Of a DNA stretch of 64,000 nucleotides, positions 54,101 through 63,309 are shown piece by piece. The stretch covers positions 82,709 through 146,708 of the IMG/VR virus record IMGVR_UViG_3300027287_000002; one strand, written 5' to 3'. The position numbers and the translations under genes were made by a program. Source of the DNA: a virus. Numbering within the stretch: position 1 is the first letter of the stretch; the number at the start of each line of letters is the position of its first letter. Under the pieces are notes generated by a model that searched no databases, had not been told where the DNA came from, and worked only from the letters and a program-made list of their open reading frames with translations.

Positions 54101-54876
54101 TGAACACGGATGTTTTACATAAAGAACTTCTTAGTTCACAAAATAATCAAAAAGAAATTTCAGGTTTCTTTGAAGAAATTGGTGCTAAAACTCAAGAGGA
54201 TGCTCTAAAAATATTAGAGTCTTATCGTAGTGATATTTTAGAGCAAGAAAATGATCCTTACTTTAATAAACTTACTAAAGAACAGGAAGAACAAAAAAAG
54301 AAAATTGAAGATGCTATGAAAAAGCATGGCATCCAAACTAATTTTGAATCCGATTATCTAACTTCAAATTTATCCTTATCTAAAGGCGATGAAAAGTTTC
54401 TTCGAACAAGTCATGGTGAAGGTCAATATGTATCAGACACAATGAAAGATGTTTTTAATCCAGCTTTATTTGCTAAAGCACAAACAGAAGAAAATAAAAA
54501 AAATAGAAAAGAAACTGTCGATACTACTGCTGAAGGTATTCAACAAGGTTTAGAAAAACACGAACTTAGTAAAACTCAATTTGATGCAAGTGGCAATCCT
54601 ATACCTGCTCTACCTATGCAGGATTTTATTTGGCGAGAAAAAGGTGGTCTACAATCATTCTCACCTCAAGATAATGTCATTGGTTTTAAAGATCAAGGTA
54701 AAATGGGTTCTGCTATCAATTCTATGATGGCAGGCAATACTACTAATAATAACAATAATGCTCGTGCTATGTTTAATATCAATATCAATGGTGGTAATAA
54801 AGATGAAGTTCTTAAAACTATTACTGATGCTCTTAAAAGAGCAGGTGTTGTTACTGAACGAACTTCTTATGCTTAA
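51106..54876 (+). CDS. Tail tape measure protein
   Basis: This 1256-residue protein is mostly helical and is the long gene after the chaperones, as expected for the tape measure, whose length sets the tail length. It has long coiled coils near residues 50-150 (KKKLKEINKINKDFQKSEME) and 805-890 (a Lys/Glu/Gln run with RLQEEKIDQQKRYDKQIK), and a short hydrophobic stretch near 266-287 (GMQMLSVGVMGVVTAFKMMI). The end (NININGGNKDEVLKTITDAL) matches the usual C-terminus of such proteins. No lysozyme or peptidase motif is visible within it. Confidence 0.88.
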   Translation: MAIPKMQMTMDQLKDLTKKISDTDKSLLGVMNTIVHQAELVKKASANFNDTLAKVNSRTLGDYEAQKKKLKEINKINKDFQKSEMEILNNIKNLQAVGSKESRKQIIEQRLELKNLQKEHEKMFNTQRRAYEEIAKQNLKIIKDFEDGIEEINQNLDSAFKDGNLFKQISSIGSELQEVIETAMDGGIAGMEKILSSSLGGITKVFQIRALKLAEQGKKDLARITELKKRGAKSGGSSDDDKELTTLESSRVSSEKDATGMLAMSKGMQMLSVGVMGVVTAFKMMIDAESKVKEFNKDMLNDAGGSLSFLKHSQEGLASSLNTYREGFAKMANTVGMKADEIKSQFIALQDTTFFNKETLKDFDGFERAFKTLSTYSKGLGLSISETTEIAESFVDSMAIDTSTQDGMETLSSAFQSIGFFASKSNISTKAFTNQLKEANAKSTSFNKSIVQTASVMFKVNKALGANRAKDFFEGFEDQKEKEYADLIKNLAMAGGPASETMQKIMRQNAITSAGGLQKAISSDEEKKAFEKASKESGLNLDLTKSNEEIMTQLQGVDLTSDAFVKFISTLEDSGIGNASALIEKVQAGVRSAQGVGKDKGFEEQSLALRELSMGGQYAMKFAEAKAIIETGAGKGKTISQLDEKVLETVKTALKGQGKTEKEINTLISLDQRARGDFSKAQEIQAKYASASAEDKQKMDEDLAKMGLMMNAQGELVTKNTQQLVKSTEDMYVATGEIFSEEQKAREPKVKSEQDLMKDQIDATWGMGDRLEATFGVYLEQLNTYVAKILSYISSWFGTQTNQEMKTQQRLQEEKIDQQKRYDKQIKEETDKIAQLKKTGGSADEVAKSEKRIAELSKLKESSQSELELLQKGATLLGNKKQQELQLATTKRDVASKAFGAGTAGAKLGALKESLGKSTDQEVLDLLDEMRDIYENKDDEDATEEELKKLADFEEKVKASGLQLQLDSTLGTEYAKIFDDQGRALFESIEGYMSDTNKVNTDVLHKELLSSQNNQKEISGFFEEIGAKTQEDALKILESYRSDILEQENDPYFNKLTKEQEEQKKKIEDAMKKHGIQTNFESDYLTSNLSLSKGDEKFLRTSHGEGQYVSDTMKDVFNPALFAKAQTEENKKNRKETVDTTAEGIQQGLEKHELSKTQFDASGNPIPALPMQDFIWREKGGLQSFSPQDNVIGFKDQGKMGSAINSMMAGNTTNNNNNARAMFNININGGNKDEVLKTITDALKRAGVVTERTSYA

Positions 54877-54898
54877 TAGAAAGAAAGGATATGTTTAA

Positions 54899-55495
54899 AT
54901 GCCTAGCTTAAATGATCTTAATAATGGATCAGGTGTTAGACCTGTCATTTTTGATATTGTTGCTCCTGATGGATACACTTCTCTCTTAAATGATGGTCAA
55001 TCTGATCTTAGACTTGTTCTTCAAGTCAATCCATCCAATCTTAAATTCTCTTACACTAAAAAAATCACTCGTACTCAAACCTTTGGTGGATTTATTGAAA
55101 CTCATTGGGGCGATGAACCTATCACCACTAATATCGAAACTGCTACAGGTGGTTTTATCCGTGTAGGTACAGGTACATCTGCTATCACAGGTGCTGTTCC
55201 TAGTGTAGGTGGTTCTAATTTAGATACAGGTACTCGAATGGATACTCTTGCCTATGATAAATATTTAGATTTCCTTGCTCTATTCCATAACAATGGTGCT
55301 TTATATGATGCCTTTGGCAATATTGTTGTGCATGGTAGAATTAAAATGTCTTTTAATGGTGGTACATGGTTTGGTTGGTTTCAAACCTTTACTGTTACTG
55401 ATAGTATTGAAACTCCATATAGCTTTGCTTTAAGTGCAGGCTTTCAAATCGAAAGAGAAGTACATGAAATCCGAACTCAAATGGGAGGTTTTTAA
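54899..55495 (+). CDS. Tail/baseplate hub protein A (paralogue of the next gene)
   Basis: This 198-residue protein and its neighbour share a fold: NPSNLKFSYTKKITR then TFGGFIETHWGDEPI, TGGFIRVGTG, a YDKYLDFLALFHNNGALYD helix, GRIKMSFNGG...WFGWFQTFTV and a final FQIEREVHEI. Such NP-x-x-[LF]-x-[FIV]-x-x-x-K proteins with 'GGF-x-x-x-x-WG' sit near the hub or tail tip in several large phages and may connect tube to hub or cap the tape measure. AAAGGAT is upstream. Name is by context. Confidence 0.68.
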   Translation: MPSLNDLNNGSGVRPVIFDIVAPDGYTSLLNDGQSDLRLVLQVNPSNLKFSYTKKITRTQTFGGFIETHWGDEPITTNIETATGGFIRVGTGTSAITGAVPSVGGSNLDTGTRMDTLAYDKYLDFLALFHNNGALYDAFGNIVVHGRIKMSFNGGTWFGWFQTFTVTDSIETPYSFALSAGFQIEREVHEIRTQMGGF

Positions 55496-55498
55496 AAT

Positions 55499-56566
55499 AT
55501 GAAACCTACTCTTGATATTAGTCAATTTTCCCAATTGGCAACAGGTGAACTCTTTCAAATGTATAGCAATGAAGTATCTAATGGTGGTTATCCTGTAGAT
55601 ACTGCTGATCCTGTTGCTCGTTCTTATTCACCTTTTGTTATGTATATCGAACCACCTGCTATTATCTTTCCTAAAACAATAAGAAAACAAAGTGAAATCT
55701 CTTCTACTAAAATCCCACCTTTTGCATCACCTTTAAGAAATAGAGCATATCTAGCTACTAATGTTAATAGTCTTAATGGTGCATCTATTTCTTCTAATGC
55801 TAAAAATCCTATTTACTCTTTTAATAGTCAAGTTACTGAAAATAATACTTCTCAAGCTGGTCTTTCAGATCGTTTAATGGCTTTAGATATTGTAGATCAA
55901 TTTAAACAATTAAGAGATTTGCCACCACTCGTCTTTCTTTCTAATCCACAATCACTAGGCTTAACCTTTACTAAAGTCCAACAATATTCCGAACGAACTA
56001 GATTTGGTTATGTTTTTCAAGCATGGGGTGAAGATTTACCTGATCTCGATATTCAATGCAAATCAGGTGCTTTTATTGCCTATGGTGATCCAAGTAAAAC
56101 TGCCACAGGTTTGCAATTCGCATCTATGAGAGATAGTGCCAGCTTTAGACAAATACTTGCTATCCTTGCCATGTATCGTAATGGTGCTACCATCCGTGAT
56201 CGTGTTGGTAGATCTGAAATGATACATGAAGTTGGTCGCTTTGTTATTGAATATGATGGTACTAGATATAAAGGCAGTCTTGAATCCTTTGACTATGGTT
56301 ATGATGAAGCACAAATGCTTGGTGGTATGGATTTTAACTTTAAAATGAAAGTTCATGAAATGACTTATTTTGAGCCTACTAAAGCACAAAATACTGCCAC
56401 ACCTAAAACAAATCTTGATGCTGATAAAATAGAACTTACTCAAAACGATATTATTGAGGATAACCAAACTACTAAACCTGTTGGATCAGGTGTTTTACTT
56501 CCTACAGAGCAAAGCCAACAAACTCAAGTCAATGCTTTGTTTACTTCATCCCAACAAGGACAATAA
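55499..56566 (+). CDS. Tail/baseplate hub protein B (longer paralogue)
   Basis: This 355-residue protein repeats protein A's core at about residues 145-300: NPQSLGLTFTKVQQYSERT, YVFQAWGEDLPDL, SGAFIAYG, FRQILAILAMYRNGATI, RFVIEYDGTRYKGSLESFDY and a FNFKMKVHEM end. It adds an N-terminal 130 residues and a Thr/Gln-rich tail. GGGAGG in the end of the previous gene is its ribosome binding site. The pair probably forms a heteromeric ring at the tail end. Confidence 0.68.
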   Translation: MKPTLDISQFSQLATGELFQMYSNEVSNGGYPVDTADPVARSYSPFVMYIEPPAIIFPKTIRKQSEISSTKIPPFASPLRNRAYLATNVNSLNGASISSNAKNPIYSFNSQVTENNTSQAGLSDRLMALDIVDQFKQLRDLPPLVFLSNPQSLGLTFTKVQQYSERTRFGYVFQAWGEDLPDLDIQCKSGAFIAYGDPSKTATGLQFASMRDSASFRQILAILAMYRNGATIRDRVGRSEMIHEVGRFVIEYDGTRYKGSLESFDYGYDEAQMLGGMDFNFKMKVHEMTYFEPTKAQNTATPKTNLDADKIELTQNDIIEDNQTTKPVGSGVLLPTEQSQQTQVNALFTSSQQGQ

Positions 56567-56567
56567 C

Positions 56568-59500
56568 ATGAGTACTACTACTAAAGGCACTAGCTTTGTT
56601 AATACTTCAAGAATTGAAAATAGACCTTATGCAGGATCATGGAAACCTAATTTTAGAAAAGTACATACATGGTCACCCGATGCTCTTGTCTATATTAATG
56701 GTGATACTGCTTTAATAGGCTGTCAAGAATGTAAAAATAAAATAGATTTCCAACCTTTTATTACATCTGTTAATGTTGAAGCAGGTAATACATCTTCATC
56801 ATCATCATCTTCTATTAATTTTTCTATACCTAAACATCATGGTGATAGCATCTTTAAAGATGGTACTTTTATTTTATGTGTAGGCTTAGAGATCAATGTC
56901 TATTATCGTGGTTTTTTTAATGTCCAGAATTTAGTTGAATCAGAAATCATTGATTATGGTGATGAAGAATATGATTTAGCTGATCTACAAATGAAACCTT
57001 ATTATCCTGTCTTTCATGGTGTTGTTACAAGTGTAAATTACACATATAGTGGTGGCTTTTATTCAGGCAGTTTATCGTGTAATGGTTTATTACATTTTTG
57101 GCAATATCAACATATCATCACACAATCAGCATCACTTGAATCTGTACCTAATGCTCAAATGCAACCTACAGGTCATGTGTTCACAGGCTGGACACCACAT
57201 CAAATTATTAAATATCTATTTAAAGATCGTGGTGGGGCTCAAAAAAATGATTTAGGTTATGTAATCAATGGTGTTAGTAATTTATCTTCTCAAGGTGGTG
57301 ATGAACTTTGGCAACAAGCATTACAATATTGGGAAACTAGATTTTCTCAAGGTCTTTATAATTTAAGAATGTATGGTGCATCAGGCAATCTTCTTACTAA
57401 TGGTGCAGATGCTTATATAGATCAGCTTATTGTTAATAGTGGTTCTTTAAGTCCTAGATCTCAAAATGGTTTACCTACAATGAACTCTCAACAAAGAGTA
57501 GATAACACTCTTGATCCTAGAGTTCTTAGACAATATGATTTAATTGAAGTACCTTTGACAGGTACAGACACAGAACAAATACAACCTTTTACTTTAGATG
57601 TTGGCAGTGTTGGTCAATTTGATTCTTATCAATCTACTTATGAAACTAAATTAGGTATTGCAGATACTGTCGTTGAAAAAACAAATTGGGAATTTTTTCA
57701 AGATGTAGATGGTGATCTTGTTTTTAAACCACCTATGTTTAATCTTAATGTTAAAGGTAATCGTGTCTATACTATTAAACCTGAAGATATTGTAGATTTA
57801 GGTTTTACTCAAAAAGAACCTAATGCTACCTATGTTGTCTGTAAAGGTAGTATGTTTGGCAATATGACAGGTCTTGTAGATAACCAACAAATTGCACCTC
57901 AAGCACAATATGTAGATTATCGTTTAGTTGCTAAATTTGGATGGCGAGAAAATCAATTTGATGCCACTCATATTAAAGATCCTAAATCTGCTTTCTATAT
58001 GGCATCTGCTAAACTTGATCTTCTTAATAAAGATGTTGAAGGCTGTACACTCACTATTCCTTTAAGACCTGAATTAAAAGCAGGTTATCCTATCTATATT
58101 GAACATATAGATTGCTTTTATTATGTAGAAGCTGTTAGTCATTCTTTTTCTTTTGGTGGTGATTGCACTACTTCTTTAACTCTTGTTTGCAGAAGAAAGA
58201 AATTTATCCTGCCCGGCAGTTCTAACACTTCTTATGCACAAGACAGTAGTAAAGCTGTCGATCTAGCTAATATCTCTCAGCCTAATAAATATCTCAATTC
58301 TTTAGACACGGAAGGCAATGTTCGTGTCTGTGGTTTTCCTAATGTAGTTATGGCTATTGACCAAACTAAAATCAATCCTACTTCTTTACCATCAGGTCAA
58401 GATAATATTGAAATCTCTACACCTGAACATCTTAATATGCTTATCCTTGAAGCACATAATGCAGGTATTTTACAAATTGCACCTCAAGCATCTAGTGATT
58501 TAAATAAAGGTAATCCTCTATTTAATGGACCCTTCTTTGTTAGAAATCCTGCTAGTACAGATGGTGAAGGTGAAATCATAGGTATTCTTGATGTTAAAGA
58601 TGCTACAAGTCAATTAGGAACACAAGCTAGTATATCACCTAATAACTCTACTAATGCAGTCCAACCTAAAGATAATTCTATTAAAGGTAATGATTTGAGC
58701 CAAGATCAAATTGCTAGTAATGAACTTAATGTACAAAACCAATCTCTACCTGATGAAATACCTACTACATCTGTAGATATTGGACAACAACAATCTATTG
58801 CAGATAAGAAAGTCACTTTAAGTCAATTGGTAGATCTTGTTAAATCATATAGATCATCAAATACAACAGCTTTTGGTCAAGGCAGTAAAGCAAATATCCT
58901 TGCAAATTTAGCTACAAGAAAATCTACCTTTGGTGGTGCTGTCGCTGGACATTATAGATATTATAGTTGCTCTCATCCTGATGTTCAAATGCAAGGTGCA
59001 ATTGAAATATCAGTAAAGAAAGGCAAAGTAGATTTTAAGCAACCACCTAGAATAGAGGCTAATCCCAATCTTAAAAATGTAAATGTTGTAATGCCTGATC
59101 CTACTAATGCTAATACTGATGGTAATCTTATTGAATTTGTAGATGATCCTAATTTTGTTAAGACAGGTATTCGTATCTTTAAGAACATTGGACAACCACA
59201 GGAAATTGTACCTACAAGTGAAATCAAAGGTCTTGCTTTTCAAAAGATAGATTTAGAGATACCTACTACTGTTATTACAGAGCAAACTCAAGGCACACCT
59301 ATGGGAAAAATGACAGGTATTTCTTATTCTCAAATTGCCAAAATTATCCGTGATCAATTATTTAGTAATGGTAGACCTTTATTAAGAGAAAAGAAGATTG
59401 GTGCTAATGATCCACAAATCAATAAGAATATTTGCGAAGTTTTATTTGATAAAGATAAAATAGATGATATAAATGAGGATATTTTCCAAGCATATGCAAA

Positions 59501-61025
59501 TGGTTCTTTATGTGATGGTGATGGCAAATCTCTTGTAGGTGATTATATAGAAATTAATGGTGAAGGTATCCAAAGGATTCTAGGTGTTGCGATTAGAGAA
59601 TGGTCAAGAGATATTTATGATGCACCTGTATCACCTGATAAAATAGGTGTTGCAAATGCTCGTCTTGATCCTGCTAATCAAAGATGGTGTGCAACACCAA
59701 GTAAAACATATTTAGATATATATACAGGACGAGATTATCGTTATGATTGTCAAGTCGCATGGTGTGGTCTTTTTGCTCAATATTGCATTAAAGAAAGTGG
59801 TGCAATTAAACCTAGTGTTTATGATGGTGGATTTTTAGGTGGATGTGGTGGCATTTTTAGTAAATGGGGAAATACTCCTAGATTTATCGATTACTATAAA
59901 AATAAAAATGCAGAAATCAAAGTAGGTGATATTGTTATCTTTAATGGTATTGATAGTGAAACAGGTGCACCCACTAATAAATCTGCTGAACATGGTAAAC
60001 ATATTGCTCTTTGTGCTGAAATCCATCAAGATTATATTATCTGTGTAGATGGTAATTCGTTTGGACTACATCCAGATGGTAAAGAAGGTACAGGTGTTGT
60101 TAAAACTAAACGAAAAAAAGATATTATTTGGTATCTTTATCGTTTCCTTCCTGAAGATTTTATTCCACCTGCTCAAACTCCAAAAGCTAATCCTAATGAC
60201 AGTGTCTATAAAATTAAACTTAATAACATTGTTACTAACCTTATGGCTAAACTAGAAAAAAAACATTCTGTACTTACTGATCTTAAAAAAGCTAAAGAAA
60301 ATCCACAAGCTGTCCAAAATGTCTTTAATACTCAAGGTGAAAATATTGATAAACTTCAAAAAGATTTAAAAATCCTTTTAAGTCTTACAGGTGGTTTTAA
60401 TCTCACTCCAAGTAATAGTCTTGCTAGTGGTGCAGGTGCTTATAATAATGATCCTACTGTTATGCCTGTTTTCCCTGTATCTGATGAATATGGTTATGAA
60501 GTATTTGGTAGTTATCCTTATGGCAGAGGATTGACTTTAAGAAAAAATGGATCTTTTGAAAAACTATTAAAGAAAGATAAAACATCTTCTGTAAATTTAG
60601 AGGACACTAAAGAAGATGTTGCAGGCAGTGAACTTGCTAATGTCACTATTCAAGAAGGTAGCAATACAATTAAAAATGCAGTCAATTCAGATGCGAATTT
60701 AAATAAAGAAATGTCTACAAATATTATTGATAGTGGTCTTGCTAACCAGCCTGTAAATCAAACTTCTGTTGATCAAGGTCTTATTATTGAATCCGTGCCA
60801 AAGAAACTTCAAGATATTACTCCAAACTTTGATCAAAAAGGTAATGTCTGTGATTGTAGATCTTATGATAGAGATTTACAGCTTTTAGGTATAAGTCTTG
60901 ATGGTGCATATAACTATGTCAATGTTGGTCAAGAACAACTTGTTAAGAAAATGGCTAACGATAACTTCTCTAAAGCTGAAGTTTGGCAATCTAACCAAAG
61001 CAAATTAATAGGTGGTGGCAAATGA
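56568..61025 (+). CDS. Baseplate hub protein with embedded CHAP-like peptidoglycan hydrolase
   Basis: This 1485-residue protein begins with a gp27/gpD-like hub region (DFQPFITSVNVEAG, a Ser run near residue 75, then INFSIPKHHGDSIFKDG and a PVFHGVVTSVNYTYSGG strand pair). Near 1060-1150 it carries a CHAP/NlpC-type cysteine peptidase: Cys1066 in AWCGLFAQYC, a GDIVIFNG strand, and His1145 in HGKHIALCAE. It would cut cell-wall peptide while the tail passes. The C-terminus is low-complexity. The frame is open from a TTG at 56454, inside the previous gene, but AAGGA is 8 bases before the ATG at 56568. Its end overlaps the spike gene by 4 bases (ATGA). Confidence 0.82.
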   Translation: MSTTTKGTSFVNTSRIENRPYAGSWKPNFRKVHTWSPDALVYINGDTALIGCQECKNKIDFQPFITSVNVEAGNTSSSSSSSINFSIPKHHGDSIFKDGTFILCVGLEINVYYRGFFNVQNLVESEIIDYGDEEYDLADLQMKPYYPVFHGVVTSVNYTYSGGFYSGSLSCNGLLHFWQYQHIITQSASLESVPNAQMQPTGHVFTGWTPHQIIKYLFKDRGGAQKNDLGYVINGVSNLSSQGGDELWQQALQYWETRFSQGLYNLRMYGASGNLLTNGADAYIDQLIVNSGSLSPRSQNGLPTMNSQQRVDNTLDPRVLRQYDLIEVPLTGTDTEQIQPFTLDVGSVGQFDSYQSTYETKLGIADTVVEKTNWEFFQDVDGDLVFKPPMFNLNVKGNRVYTIKPEDIVDLGFTQKEPNATYVVCKGSMFGNMTGLVDNQQIAPQAQYVDYRLVAKFGWRENQFDATHIKDPKSAFYMASAKLDLLNKDVEGCTLTIPLRPELKAGYPIYIEHIDCFYYVEAVSHSFSFGGDCTTSLTLVCRRKKFILPGSSNTSYAQDSSKAVDLANISQPNKYLNSLDTEGNVRVCGFPNVVMAIDQTKINPTSLPSGQDNIEISTPEHLNMLILEAHNAGILQIAPQASSDLNKGNPLFNGPFFVRNPASTDGEGEIIGILDVKDATSQLGTQASISPNNSTNAVQPKDNSIKGNDLSQDQIASNELNVQNQSLPDEIPTTSVDIGQQQSIADKKVTLSQLVDLVKSYRSSNTTAFGQGSKANILANLATRKSTFGGAVAGHYRYYSCSHPDVQMQGAIEISVKKGKVDFKQPPRIEANPNLKNVNVVMPDPTNANTDGNLIEFVDDPNFVKTGIRIFKNIGQPQEIVPTSEIKGLAFQKIDLEIPTTVITEQTQGTPMGKMTGISYSQIAKIIRDQLFSNGRPLLREKKIGANDPQINKNICEVLFDKDKIDDINEDIFQAYANGSLCDGDGKSLVGDYIEINGEGIQRILGVAIREWSRDIYDAPVSPDKIGVANARLDPANQRWCATPSKTYLDIYTGRDYRYDCQVAWCGLFAQYCIKESGAIKPSVYDGGFLGGCGGIFSKWGNTPRFIDYYKNKNAEIKVGDIVIFNGIDSETGAPTNKSAEHGKHIALCAEIHQDYIICVDGNSFGLHPDGKEGTGVVKTKRKKDIIWYLYRFLPEDFIPPAQTPKANPNDSVYKIKLNNIVTNLMAKLEKKHSVLTDLKKAKENPQAVQNVFNTQGENIDKLQKDLKILLSLTGGFNLTPSNSLASGAGAYNNDPTVMPVFPVSDEYGYEVFGSYPYGRGLTLRKNGSFEKLLKKDKTSSVNLEDTKEDVAGSELANVTIQEGSNTIKNAVNSDANLNKEMSTNIIDSGLANQPVNQTSVDQGLIIESVPKKLQDITPNFDQKGNVCDCRSYDRDLQLLGISLDGAYNYVNVGQEQLVKKMANDNFSKAEVWQSNQSKLIGGGK

Positions 61026-63244
61026 GTAATACTACTCTCACTAATAATTTAAGAAATGAACTTGCTCCTAAATCATCTTCTCAAGGATGGTCTAAACTTT
61101 CTATCTCTCTCGCAAGCATTATTAAAGTTTATGCTGAAGAACTTAGATGTGATATTAAAGTTGTGCAAGGTGAAAAAGATGAACCTATTTATTCAGGTGT
61201 TGAAATTATCCTGCCTGCTTTTGGTGCTAGACATTTCTTAGGTGCTATTCCTGATATTAATGATCTTTGTATTGTAGGCTGGATGTCTGCTGATCAAGAT
61301 GGGAAAAGAAAACCTGCTATTTTAGGTTGGTTTCCCAAATCACCTTTTCTAGGACATGATTGGTTGCCTACTCAATCTACTACTACTGAAGAAGGTATGC
61401 TCAATACACCTAAAGATAGAATTGAACTTAAAGGTATTAGTCATCGTATTAGAAATAAATTAAGACACTTTCAAGCTGGCAATATTGGTGCATCTTCATC
61501 TCAAGGCTCTGATCTTGTTTTAGATGAAAGTGTTTTATTATCTAATAGGCGAGCAAATGAAATTAGATTGAGAGATCAAGATCAAGCATTTGTTGTAAGA
61601 TCCCAACAACAATTCCATACAATGAGTGGTGCTAGAATTTATGGTGGCATTGTTCAAAGAGATGCTAGAACTTTACCTAAAGAACTTATCTCTGATGGTA
61701 GTGATTGGTCTGATCCATATCAATTAGATGTAGATGGCAAACCTAAAAGAAATTTTAAAAATGATACTGTTTCACAGGATAACTATAAACCACACCATCT
61801 TTTTAGAAAAGAAAGTCTTAATGAAAAAAACAACTTTGAGAAAGATGATGGTTTCATCACTGTTGATCCATATAAATTCGTTTACAATGCTAACCTTGTT
61901 AATGAGTTTTTTGAAAATGAAAGTGAAACTAGAAGTCTTGTTTATGGTGGCAAAGCTATTCTTAGATTAAATACAGAAGGCAAAGCATCTTTTAATACTA
62001 ACATGGCTACTGAATATCGTATCGAACTTAATCACTTAACTGATGGCACTTTACCTGTATCTGAACAGACAGATGGTTTTGATTCTGATAGACTGCCTGA
62101 TGTTAAAGAAAGCAAAGATAAATTACCTTTTGTTGAATTTGTTTTAGGTTCTGTAGTCGGTAATGAAGCATTTACTTTAACAGGTAAAGATTTATATGGT
62201 AAACCTTTATCACCTAAAATTGAATTTGGTGCAGGTTCTTCTCTTGTAGATGCTTCTACTTTAGATTTACAAGAACATTCTGCTACTTTATTAAAAGTAC
62301 AACCTGTTGTTGGTGGTGATCCTGCATCTTTTATTTCTTTTACCAAAGGTGGTGCTTTAAGAGCATTTATAGGTAATGCTACTACTGAATATGGCATTAA
62401 GGCTAAAGTCAATAGTGGTGTTGGTCTATCTGCTCAAAAAGTAAATGTTCAAACTACAGGTAATTTGGATATGAACTTAGGTGGACAGGTTTCTCTTAAT
62501 GCTGGCAACAATGTAGATTTAAAATCCAATAAAGTTATTAATATTAATGCAGTCAATACGATCAATCTTAGCTCTAATGAAAGAATAAACTTATCTGCTC
62601 CTGTTGTAAATTTAGCTGATGCAGGTCAAGTTGTACTTAAATCTCAAAGTGCTTTAAATTTTGGTAGTGCTGAATCAATCAATATTTCAGCTAAAGGTAA
62701 AAATGAAACCATTATGGGTGGTTCAAGTACTACCATTAGTGGACCCAAAGACTTTAATATGTTAAGTGGACCGCCACGATCTACAAAGATTTTGGCATCA
62801 CCTGCAACAGGTCAAGTCGCAGGTATTGTAGATGAAAAGGTTGTTGCTTTTGGTGATGAACTTAATACTTATTTGACTACTAGCAATATTACCGATCTCA
62901 TTACATCAGGTACTAAAAATACTGTCATTGGTGCAGGTGCTTTAAATATGACTGTTGGAGCAAATGCTATTAATCTTACACCTGCAAGTGCAATAATAAA
63001 TGCTACTGCAGGTGTAGCTACTGTGAATGCTTTAAGTGGTATTGCTACTCTCAATGGTGTTGCTAGTGCAGTAGTTAATAGTGAAGTTGTTACTACCATT
63101 CGTGGTGGTGGTGCTTTAGTTTTATCTAGTAAAGGTACAAGTGTTGGTTTTATTATGTGTGGATCAGATAGAGATACTGTCACAGGCTTGCCATATGTAG
63201 CATTAGGTTTAATCCCAAGAGGTCATGTTTTAGCTATTGGTTGA
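61022..63244 (+). CDS. Tail spike (gp5/VgrG-like puncturing protein)
   Basis: This 740-residue protein begins with a possible OB-fold (YSGVEIILPAFGARHFLGAI, then LCIVGWMSADQDGKRKPAIL), as in the gp5/VgrG spike. A central extension with no known enzyme motif follows. From about residue 470 to 560 short repeats alternate hydrophobic and polar residues (GQVSLNAGNNVDLKS, NKVININAVNTINLSS, ERINLSAPVVNL), the pattern of a triple-stranded beta-helix. The end (GFIMCGSDRD...GLIPRGHVLAIG) would be the tip or its cap. No lysozyme domain is seen here, since hydrolase activity is in the hub protein. It is coupled to the hub gene. Confidence 0.8.
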   Translation: MSNTTLTNNLRNELAPKSSSQGWSKLSISLASIIKVYAEELRCDIKVVQGEKDEPIYSGVEIILPAFGARHFLGAIPDINDLCIVGWMSADQDGKRKPAILGWFPKSPFLGHDWLPTQSTTTEEGMLNTPKDRIELKGISHRIRNKLRHFQAGNIGASSSQGSDLVLDESVLLSNRRANEIRLRDQDQAFVVRSQQQFHTMSGARIYGGIVQRDARTLPKELISDGSDWSDPYQLDVDGKPKRNFKNDTVSQDNYKPHHLFRKESLNEKNNFEKDDGFITVDPYKFVYNANLVNEFFENESETRSLVYGGKAILRLNTEGKASFNTNMATEYRIELNHLTDGTLPVSEQTDGFDSDRLPDVKESKDKLPFVEFVLGSVVGNEAFTLTGKDLYGKPLSPKIEFGAGSSLVDASTLDLQEHSATLLKVQPVVGGDPASFISFTKGGALRAFIGNATTEYGIKAKVNSGVGLSAQKVNVQTTGNLDMNLGGQVSLNAGNNVDLKSNKVININAVNTINLSSNERINLSAPVVNLADAGQVVLKSQSALNFGSAESINISAKGKNETIMGGSSTTISGPKDFNMLSGPPRSTKILASPATGQVAGIVDEKVVAFGDELNTYLTTSNITDLITSGTKNTVIGAGALNMTVGANAINLTPASAIINATAGVATVNALSGIATLNGVASAVVNSEVVTTIRGGGALVLSSKGTSVGFIMCGSDRDTVTGLPYVALGLIPRGHVLAIG

Positions 63245-63309
63245 TCTTAATAATTTATTTATATCTTTGTGATTAACAAAAACCAATTCTTTTTTAAAGG
63301 ACATAACAA

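Noticed and set aside
56454-56567. Extended start of the hub gene at a TTG inside the previous gene
   Set aside because: It would overlap the previous gene by 113 bases; AAGGA lies at proper distance from the ATG at 56568.
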